Shown piece after piece: positions 57,004-64,000 of a stretch of 64,000 bases of DNA. Source of the DNA: Spinacia oleracea. Taxonomy: Eukaryota; Streptophyta; Magnoliopsida; Caryophyllales; Amaranthaceae. The stretch covers positions 87,525,285 to 87,589,284 of the forward strand of contig NC_079488.1 of the NCBI RefSeq assembly GCF_020520425.1, in the 5' to 3' direction. Within the stretch, counting starts at the first letter, position 1. Each line of letters opens with the position of its first letter. A program made the position numbers and the translations under genes. A model generated the notes under the pieces. It saw nothing but the letters and a program-made list of their open reading frames with translations, was not told where the DNA came from and made no database searches.

Positions 57004-58108
57004 TTAACTCAATTGATTCTCTAACCTTGAACTTCAAATTACTAACCTAACCTTGACTAAAATTTTGTTTAGTACGAAGTATATGGTCATTTGGATGAAT
57101 TTTGCATCATTGTCGGAAAAAAACTCATCGGTTAACGAATTAAAGGGTTGCTGCATTGTACTTGAAGTTTAATGATCGAGCAAAGTAATAGAAATTAGAA
57201 ATTAGGATATTTTTTTAATATGTACTGTCTTGTAACTTCCATGTTTTGTATTTACCACCCTATGCAATGTAATTTTACATTTATTATATTAAGGTTTCGT
57301 TCTATTTGACTTATTTTAACTGAACTTATATTGTCTGAACTTTAGGCTTTGTTTTATTCGACTTATTTTGATTTATTTCAGACAAAATAAGTTCAGATAA
57401 GTTCTTATAATATAAGTTCAGCAAAATTAAAAAAAATTCCGACATTTTCACACACAAAAAAATTTAATTCAAACAAAATAATATTTTTCAGATAAAATAA
57501 ATTTAGATAAATTCACTTAAATTCAAATAAGTTCAGATAATATAAATTTAGTCAAAATAAGTTATTGTGTAAGTTTCAACTCAATTTCAACTAATATTGT
57601 CAAGCGAAGCTTAAAATCAACAGTCGACTTCTATCACCGTCACGAATTCCATGTACTTGTACTTATTTAGCCCCTACTCTAGACCCTCTTGTAACACATG
57701 CCCAATTGGAGCTCGTGCACCACGAGGTTCCAACTTCCAAGTACACCTTTCCGCCCATTTCAACAATTGTACTCCGGATTTTATTTTATTTATGTATCCA
57801 TTTTTTAAAATAGGTTTTTTTTTTCTTTTTTAATCTACTTCTATTTTATTTTGTTTTTCACAATTATTTTTTACCATCTTATCTCTTTTCTCCATTATAA
57901 TTACACTTTTCATTATCTATCTCTAACTTTTATTCTTTATTATCTATTAATTTATTATATTTCTTTTACTTTTTTCACATTTTTCTTACATTCACAGATC
58001 CACTCACCACTCTTTAAAACAAGAGCCTAATATAAATGAGAATTAAAAAAACGGAGAGAATAGTACAGTGACTATGGACTATGGAGCAGTACTTCCTTTG
58101 TTCTCTAT
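57004..58108. other. AT-rich intergenic DNA, no gene
   Basis: 57295-57600 repeats words such as ATAAGTTCAGATAAGTTC, CGACTTATTTTGATTTATTT and their inverse, and may be an old MITE without clear ends. The rest is T-rich with no feature I can support. Confidence 0.5.
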
Positions 58109-58163
58109 TACTCCATTTGTTCCAAAATACTCGCAACCCTTGTGTTTGCGTGAATTTATACGA

Positions 58164-58489
58164 CACAAATTCTTATTTATAATGGGTGTACAATAAATAT
58201 TGTACACCGGAGTAAAAGTTAACTCAAAATGCTTAAAAGTTAAGCATATATATGTAAAAGTTATCTATTTTTCAGTGATAAATTTTTTCATTTTAGTAAA
58301 ACTTATTTCTTCAAAATAACTAATAATGTATAAAATTAATCATTTAACCCTTTAAAATATTTATCTATCAAATTTTTTTTTACTAATATAAAAGTTAATG
58401 AAAACTAGGTTAAAGTTACAAAAAAGGGGTTAAAGTTATTTTGGTGTACAATAAATTTATTGTACACCTTGTGCGCGCAAGACCTTTTG
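58164..58489. mobile_element. Mutator-like MITE
   Basis: 326 bp with the exact 9-bp duplication TTTATACGA (58155-58163, 58490-58498). Subterminal GGTGTACAATAAATATTGTA on the left and its inverted partner on the right. The right end (inverted CAAAAGGTCTTGCGCGCAC) is well kept, the left end has decayed. Confidence 0.8.
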
Positions 58490-58535
58490 TTTATACGAAT
58501 GTTTGTTTATTTGTGGTAATACATGGAAATGAATA

Positions 58536-59723
58536 GGAATTTTTGTCATTTACCACCTAAAAAAATACCAATTTTTTTTATTAAACACCTAAAAATCTCA
58601 AAGTTTTAAATTACCACCTAAATTTTTTTTTTTTTTTTTTTATTTTCACCACATGTTAACAAATTTGTTAACATATCCGTAAAGTGGGCCCCAGTCCCAA
58701 CATCAAGCTCATTAAAATTTTACAAAATACACGCAAAAAACTACTGAAGGCATACTTTCAAAAAAGAAAAACTACTGAAGGCTTTTGGTTCTTCCTGCTT
58801 CTTCCAATCCGCATGTAAATCACAAATTTGCATCACAAAACTTGAAATTGATTGAGGGATTTAATCAGATATTTAATTTCGAGCAATTTGGTGGGCGAAA
58901 GATGAAGAATTAAGGTACAATTACGTTTGAATTTCGATCGTTTGTTAAAATTTCGTAGGTATTTCATGTTGATAATTTTGACATAAATTGAACCAATATT
59001 TGTGTGTGAATGATTTGGTATACGAATTTAGTATTTTGGTTTGCTGAATTATCGATTCAATCAATCAAATAAGGCCCAATTTTTTATTTATTTTTTAAGT
59101 TAGGGTTCATATGAAATCCAAATTGGGGATTTGTTGAATGCTTAATGTATTTACAAATTGAGGTTGGGGAATGTTGATTCGTATTATTAAACTAATAAAA
59201 ATCTTTATTTGATGTCAATTGTAGGATCGCTCGTGTCTACATTGAATTTTTCACCTTCAAAAGAGAAATAACTGTGGCTGCGATCCAATCACAAAAACGG
59301 GGATGCAAAGCTTTGATCATTAACAATCTTTTGCTGGACAAGAAGCAGATGAAGAGGGAAATTGATGGTTTGAATGGGCAAATGAGGTATCTGATGAATT
59401 AAATCGATAGTTTGAAGGTGAAAAAAAAGGCTTTAATTAAGTTCTGACAGGAAGAAGATGAACATGGAAGCAGTAAAGAGAAAGGTTGAATGTGTGGGAA
59501 GCAGTAAAGAAGAAGCATAGCAGTGAAGAAGTGAAATAACGTACGTGAGTTAGGGCAGAATTTGGAGGGAAGTTTAATTGGTGGGCCCAACTTCACGGAA
59601 CTGTTAACAAGTCTATGAACAGGTGGTAAAAAAATAAATTAGGTGGTTATTTAAAACTTTGAGAATTTTAGGTGGTTAATTAAAAATTTGGTATTTTTTT
59701 AGGTGGTAAATGACAAAAAATCC
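58536..59723. mobile_element. Mutator-like element with long inverted ends
   Basis: 1188 bp. Long terminal inverted repeats of about 100 bp start GGAATTTTTGTCATTTACCA and end TGGTAAATGACAAAAAATCC. They are flanked by 9-bp copies AAATGAATA/ATATGAATA (58527-58535, 59724-59732; one mismatch). The interior (58680-59590) is not MITE-like: it reads as exon and intron text, including SQKRGCKALIINNLLLDKKQ and KREIDGLNGQM (59280-59400). It may be a captured gene fragment (Pack-MULE), of unknown source. Confidence 0.75.
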
Positions 59724-59927
59724 ATATGAATAAATTAATTTGTAAGTGGGATTGATGGTGATATTTTAATTGTTTATGTGAGAGAAATAATAAACTATTT
59801 GTGCAAGTGGGGTACAAAGGTGAGAGACACATTACGAATTGGGGTCTCATTTCAAAAGTGGAAACGTTGCAACTATTCATAAACGATTGAAGAGACAAGT
59901 GTTACAAGTATTCGAAACAGAAGAAGT

Positions 59928-60666
59928 ACTCTGTAGTTGCAACGTTTTGACATTTGCTCTATTCATATGTTCTCCGTTGATGATTTTGATGAAGTTAAAA
60001 CATAATCGTGTGATATATTGTTAGATTTATCTCGATTTATATTAACAACATGAATTTTTATTATTTTTACTTAAATGTAATTGGAGATAATAATGATCAA
60101 TAATATATATTGGCAAACGTGAGTTAAAATGTTGCAACTAAAAGAGACACTTTAATCTTAATGTTGGGACTACTTGAATTTGTATCTTTCATTTTTGTTT
60201 GAAGTCATCAATGGAAAAAGAATTCATATCTCCTCGACTCCTCAAATGCACAACAATGACTATTCCTTAGCTAGATAGATGTATACTTTTATGGTCCTCC
60301 TCACAAGTCAGTAGTAGGCAATGGGTGAGTTATTTATTCTCTTAAGACCATGTGCGTGCTTGACTTTCGGTCAAATAAAAAATAATTTATCTCTCATCCT
60401 TCTCCTTCTTACACCTCATTTTCCACTAACTTGACATACCTCTTATTTAAATCTCTCATTTTCTTCTACAATCTTGACTCAAGGTCATTAATTTCTCATA
60501 CCTACTTTTTTACTTTTACATATAACCCACTTCAAATTCATCTTCCAACACAAATTATTAATTTTAACAAATTAATAAACTAATAAACAAACAAAATAAC
60601 TAATATGTTAATAAGCTAAAAAAAAAAACTAATAAATATGAAATTTAATTAACACACCAAGCGAGA
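59928..60666. other. intergenic DNA, no gene
   Basis: AT-rich. CTTGACTTTCGGTCAAATAA at 60360 and TCTTGACTCAAGGTCATTAA at 60472 are short inverted-looking words, but no element boundaries are clear. Confidence 0.5.
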
Positions 60667-60668
60667 TA

Positions 60669-60996
60669 CTCCCTCCGTCCCGGAATACTCGACCCGGTTT
60701 GACCGGCACAGAGTTTAAGAAAATTGAATTGACTTATTTAATTTAATAGGTAGTAGTTGATAGTGGAGTATTATTTTAATGTAGTTAGTGGGAGGTGGGT
60801 TAAGAGGTGGGGTTGGGGGAGAGTAGGGGTTGAATTTTTAATTATTTTTTGTATGGAGTAGGGGGTAGGTGGGTTAATAGGGGTGGAGTGAGAAATAATA
60901 TAATATTGTGAGAGTATTTCCATTTTTAGAAACATGTCAAGTATTAAGGGACGGCCCGATAAGGAAAACATGTCAAGTATTCCGGGACGGATGGAG
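60669..60996. mobile_element. Stowaway MITE
   Basis: 328 bp, CTCCCTCCGTCCCGGAATACT ... AGTATTCCGGGACGGATGGAG with TA duplications (60667-60668, 60997-60998). A second copy of the right-end words (AGTATTAAGGGACGG, 60940-60955) lies just inside. Confidence 0.9.
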
Positions 60997-60999
60997 TAT

Positions 61000-61440
61000 A
61001 TAGCATGCATGTTGGCAGCAACACAAAGGGAGATATCTCAAAAGAAATACATGCAAATTGCGCTGATATGTTAGCCCCACACGGCAATTTATTCACTTGA
61101 CCTAGGGTCACATATCCGACCCGGATCAAGTTAATAAAATTTTGACCCTTGTACACTGTCAATATTGTAGTCATTTTGTCCTGTCAATTATCACTTGACC
61201 CAAGCCTCATGGCAAGGTTGTACGTGCTCTAAATGGATTGTGCGAGGAGGAAGTCTGTATGCCTAACGGTGTTATGTAAGACTAATTACATAACACAACA
61301 AAAAGACAAAATAGTAAAAAGATCAAAAAAATTGCTGTCAAATTTTTTAAGAAAAATAATATTTTTATGTTACTTTTTACAGAGTAGATTGATTAGTAAG
61401 TAATTAAGGGGAAAATGGAACAATGATATTTTTAAAAAGA
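61000..61440. other. intergenic DNA, no feature
   Basis: Nothing beyond AT-rich sequence and a short ATTACATAAC/GTTATGTAA inverted word near 61270-61295. Confidence 0.5.
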
Positions 61441-61454
61441 AATTGTACTTTTTA

Positions 61455-61680
61455 AAAAAATGGTACTTTCTCTCTCTACTTTGTCACTTTCTCTCTCCAC
61501 TTTGTCACTTTATCTCTCTACTTTTTCTCTTATCTCTCTACTTTTTTCTCCTTCTCTCTCTACTTTTTTTTTCTCATTCTCTCTCTTCTTTTTCTGTTCT
61601 GATTGTTGTTTTAATTTGTCCTTTACTCCTTGTAATTTTCTTCTTGACCTTTTTCTTCTTCTTCTTCTTCTTGTCTTTTT
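61455..61680. repeat. CT-rich low-complexity repeats
   Basis: Units such as CTTTCTCTCTCTACTTTGTCA repeated with variation, then TTCTTCTTCTTC. The Ser/Leu/Phe-rich frames over it are artefacts of composition. Confidence 0.85.
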
Positions 61681-61712
61681 GCACCTGTTATGTTTTTGGC
61701 AAACATAACAGG

Positions 61713-61855
61713 TAGCCGCCTCGGCAATCTCATAGTGTGAGGGCTCACACAATGGTCATTAGGTTGCCCAAATTTCATATCGTCAGCCGCCTCGACAACC
61801 TCATAGTGCGAGGGCTCACACAGTGATCATTAGGTTGCCCAAATTTCATATCGTC
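61713..61855. repeat. 71-bp tandem duplication
   Basis: AGCCGCCTCGGCAATCTCAT... to ...CCCAAATTTCATATCGTC, two copies (61713-61783 and 61784-61855) with a handful of differences. No reading frame. Confidence 0.85.
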
Positions 61856-61859
61856 ATCA

Positions 61860-62230
61860 TTTACTCTCTCCTTGTTTTTTCCCTCTCTCATTACAGTAGA
61901 CTAAAGAAAATAGTGGCGCGCTAAAAGTTGTCCTATACTTAAAACCTCCGTATTTTTTTACATTACCACCCTTATTTAATCCTTAGTTTCTTCTCATCTC
62001 ACCTTAAACTTATGCATTTTGAGCTCCAATCACTGTAAACGGTGAAGTACATACCATGATACAAGTTCAAAATTCATACGTAGTAAGTCTCTACTTTTTT
62101 TTCTCCGAATTAATTATTTCTAATAAAACCCCTAATGACATAGAATTTTGTATATTAATCTACTACCATGACATAGACTTATGCATTTTGAACTCCTGGC
62201 ATGGTACAAGCACTAGAGGAAAAATCTTCA
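61860..62230. other. upstream region of the CHCH gene, no gene
   Basis: T-rich; two copies of CTTATGCATTTTGA (62007, 62178). No clear TATA box that I would assign. Confidence 0.45.
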
Positions 62231-62245
62231 TGTGCTTCCCATCAA

Positions 62246-62375
62246 GTGCGGCTCATTTAGTAAATTGGCAGCACTTGAGATCACTAAAAAAAAAATACAA
62301 TTTCACAAGTGCGGGCTCATTTTAGAAAATTGGCAGCACTTGAGTTCAAGTGCGGGGTCATGTACAAATGAGCAG
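62246..62375. repeat. AAGTGCGGGCTCAT / GCAGCACTTGAG repeats
   Basis: Three units of about 37 bp (near 62246, 62308 and 62348) whose ends CAAGTGC and GCACTTG are inverted, so each full unit could fold. Located about 270 to 400 bp upstream of the CHCH start codon. Confidence 0.75.
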
Positions 62376-62603
62376 CACAAAAGATTTCCTGAAAGCTAAG
62401 GTTTCATTTTGTTTCGTTTCCCGCTTTCCTCCTTCCTCCTTCCCCTTCTCGTTCTCTGTTGTTGTTCACCCACCGCCGAACACATGCACCCAACGACTTG
62501 TCGCGCCACCGCTGGTGTCCCCCCACCGACGAACTCTTCCTCTTCCAGCCGCGTCGACGCTGTTGTTCCCCCACCGCCAAATTCAGATTTCATTTTCCCT
62601 AGT

Positions 62604-62613
62604 TAAACCCTAA
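62604..62613 (+). promoter_or_regulatory. telo-box-like motif
   Basis: TTAAACCCTAAA, containing AAACCCTAA, 35 bp upstream of the start codon. Telo boxes are common near plant ribosomal and housekeeping gene starts. Function is inferred. Confidence 0.5.
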
Positions 62614-62646
62614 ATCCCCAAATTTGTTGTTCTTCAATCTGAAAAA

Positions 62647-62775
62647 ATGGAAGCAGCTAAACCAGTGTGTGGAAAAGAGGCATTGGATCTTCTCAATTGC
62701 GTGGTTGATTCTTATTACGATCAGGAGAAATGCCTTCATCTTTTGCAAACTCTTCGGCAATGTGTCCTTTCCAAG
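62647..62775 (+). CDS. twin-CX9C (CHCH) domain protein, first coding exon
   Basis: MEAAKPVCGKEALDLLNCVV continues to ...CLHLLQTLRQCVLSK, 43 codons ending at a good GT donor (AAG|GTTCTC). Cysteines at residues 8, 18, 29 and 39 form two CX9C motifs, the Cox19/Mia40-substrate fold. Such proteins are imported into the mitochondrial intermembrane space and oxidised there; many assist cytochrome oxidase or other respiratory assembly. Plant relatives are very short and end soon after the second motif with a Lys-rich tail. That tail should be in the next exon, which I do not find before 64000. Upstream, 62400-62646 is a CT-rich leader. The exon is intact and is the best candidate for a living host gene in the window. 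Confidence 0.75.
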
Positions 62776-63046
62776 GTTCTCTCTTTCTCTCTTTTGTTTT
62801 CTATTTCAGAAAATCTCAAATTTTAATTGTTCATTTGTTGAATTTAATTTTTTTTTTCAAGTAATTTTCTGCTAAAACGTGATTATTTTTGCATCATAAG
62901 ATTTATGTGGTGATATTGACTAAGTTAGAACTACAATTGTGGTATCCAATTTTTGTTTCCAGCCTAAAATTTATGAAATTCAGACGTGTTTGTATATTCT
63001 GATGTGGTTTTGTACATATATGAATGCCACTCACAAAGACATGTCT
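62776..63046 (+). other. intron sequence between CHCH exon and L4 fragment
   Basis: T-rich, with an acceptor-like TTTGTTTCCAG at 62952-62962, but the codons after it do not match a CHCH tail. Confidence 0.4.
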
Positions 63047-63319
63047 CCAAAGAACAAGTACCTGTTGCCTAGGGCTAAGATGTTGAATGGTGATCTTGCT
63101 AGGATTATCAATTATGATGAGATTCAGTTTGTGGTTAGGCCTATTAAGAAGGACTATGTTAGCGCTCCATTGAAGAAGGACCCATTGAAGAATTTGAATG
63201 TGATGTTGAAGTTGAACCCATATGCTAAAACCGCTAAGAGGATGGCTATGTTGGCTGAGAAGGAGAGGGTTGCTTCCAAGGAGAGCAAGATCCAGAAGAA
63301 AAGGAAGGTTCTGTCAAAG
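63047..63319 (+). pseudogene. RPL4-like: ribosomal protein L4 (uL4) C-terminal exon fragment
   Basis: Open frame [20 protein letters not shown], then [20 protein letters not shown] and [19 protein letters not shown], ending KKRKVLSK at a GT (63320). This is clearly the C-terminal third of eukaryotic/plant uL4, which in the ribosome extends over the large-subunit surface. The rest of L4 (N-terminal two thirds, and the final exon expected to follow KEE...) is absent from the window. Several substitutions at usually invariant places (IINYDEIQF) suggest relaxed constraint. It could be an exon of an L4 duplicate inserted in the CHCH intron, or a partial gene copy. No stop codon interrupts it. Confidence 0.7.
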
Positions 63320-64000
63320 GTATATTTCTCTATTCACCTCTTTAATTTTTGTCAATGTTATTTAGAATGAACTATATTTGATAAAGGTACTTGTTTGTGT
63401 TATTACTTATTTGTTATGATAGTATGTGATGCTTTCTTGATGATATTCTTACTGTAGGAAATTCAATGAGTTTTATTTCAATTTGTGATGAAATTGCTAG
63501 ATGTTTCAATGAAATTGTTACATGTTTTAATGAACTAGAGGCGTTTACTTTTTTTTTTTTTCAAACCCTAAATTCCACATGGGATAAACTGGACAAATGG
63601 ACTATTTGATGTTGAATTGTAACAAGTTTAAACATGGAAGGCAGCAAAACTGATTCACCTACATTATAATTCCTAAAAAAAAGCTCTGAAATCACAATAT
63701 AAAGGTTTTGTTCCTTATTGAAGTATCAAGCTCACATTAACCAGCCAGGGAAAGGCTCATGTGAGCTAAGTCGATTTACAGCTTCATGAAAAGCCATGTA
63801 ATGTGCCAAGCAATACATGCTCACAGTTTCATTGTTGATGATAGTCTTGCTGTAGATATTTCAACGAGTTTTATTTCAATTTGTAATGGAAATGGTTAGA
63901 TATTTCAATGAATTAGAGGCGTGTACTCTAAACTTTAATGCTTGCTATTCCCTTGGTTAACACTTGTAAACTCTGTGTATGATAGTTGCCTCCTATATTT
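63320..64000 (+). other. intronic or downstream DNA with a direct repeat
   Basis: A segment of about 90 bp at 63437-63550 (GATGATATTCTTACTGTAG ... ACTAGAGGCGTTTACT) recurs at 63836-63928 with differences. No exon of L4 or the CHCH gene is recognised before the window ends. Confidence 0.6.

Larger units (their letters stand above)
58111..59925. mobile_element. Stowaway element carrying two nested insertions
   Basis: Ends CTCCATTTGTTCCAAAATAC and, inverted, CTTCTTCTGTTTCGAATACT, with TA outside each (58109-58110, 59926-59927). After subtraction of the two Mutator-like insertions the host is about 0.3 kb, the normal size. The ends have drifted, so it is old. Confidence 0.7.

Noticed and set aside
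61443..61715. Leu/Ser/Phe-rich frames looking like membrane proteins
   Set aside because: CT-rich microsatellite composition; no start context and no conservation signal.
62350..62613. 87-residue frame upstream of the CHCH start
   Set aside because: Pro/Ser-rich translation of a CT-rich leader; the CHCH ATG at 62647 with four correctly spaced cysteines is the better call.

Overview
This window looks like intergenic and pericentromere-like sequence from a plant nuclear genome. It is AT-rich, contains only short host-gene fragments, and almost all of it is nested transposable elements. The families present (Ty1-copia, Tekay/Del-like and Tat/Athila-type Ty3-gypsy, CACTA, hAT, Mutator-like and Stowaway MITEs) and a plant-type twin-CX9C gene with a telo-box-like promoter all fit a dicot. 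A Caryophyllales/Amaranthaceae species is possible, but that is an impression and was not tested. There is no bacterial-style gene organisation, CRISPR array or recognised tRNA/rRNA.

Layout. 1-1009: remnant of a minus-strand Tekay-like gypsy element (gag start plus an LTR start). 1010-10446: plus-strand copia element with a truncated 5' LTR, a GC-rich minisatellite leader and decayed pol. 10447-14760: minus-strand copia 5' end (LTR, leader, first codons of gag), head-to-head with the previous one. 14761-19899: plus-strand Tekay-like gypsy (gag, hardly any pol, 2.9 kb LTR, duplicated LTR end). 19900-22633: minus-strand Tat/Ogre-like 5' end. 22634-51155: the 3' end of a second copia family, whose LTR is split into three pieces by two complete LTR elements. 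The first is a minus-strand Tat-lineage gag-protease element (22962-38046, TSD GTATT). Its own gag is split by a CACTA transposon (28965-36653, TSD GCA), which in turn carries a solo Tekay-like LTR (31733-34404, TSD TCTAG). The second is an Athila element (38113-50512, TSD CAAGT).

51156-54900: a decayed RNase H-like (RVT_3) coding fragment, split by a hAT element (51180-54419, TSD CCCACGAC) that contains a solo Tat-like LTR (52372-53968, TSD CACGA). 54920-57000: a composite with CTGAA-rich ends holding a Mutator-like MITE, a Stowaway MITE and a non-LTR retroelement C-terminus. 58111-59925: a Stowaway element interrupted by two Mutator-like elements. 60669-60996: another Stowaway. 61440-62380: low-complexity and short tandem repeats.

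Only the last 1.6 kb looks like host gene space: the first coding exon of a twin-CX9C (CHCH) protein at 62647-62775, followed, apparently within its intron, by an exon-like fragment of ribosomal protein L4 (63047-63319).

The exact target-site duplications give a clear relative history: copia B, then Tat, then CACTA, then solo LTR; Athila separately into copia B; and RNase H fragment, then hAT, then solo LTR. Several elements have nearly identical LTRs but badly broken coding regions (copia A, Athila), which suggests mobilisation in trans. The most unusual signals are a 23-bp-period array of hairpins with changing but complementary arms inside the solo LTR (32349-32548), arrays of a GATCGGGC-type palindrome in the Athila element, and a spliced antisense gene inside the gag-protease Tat element.
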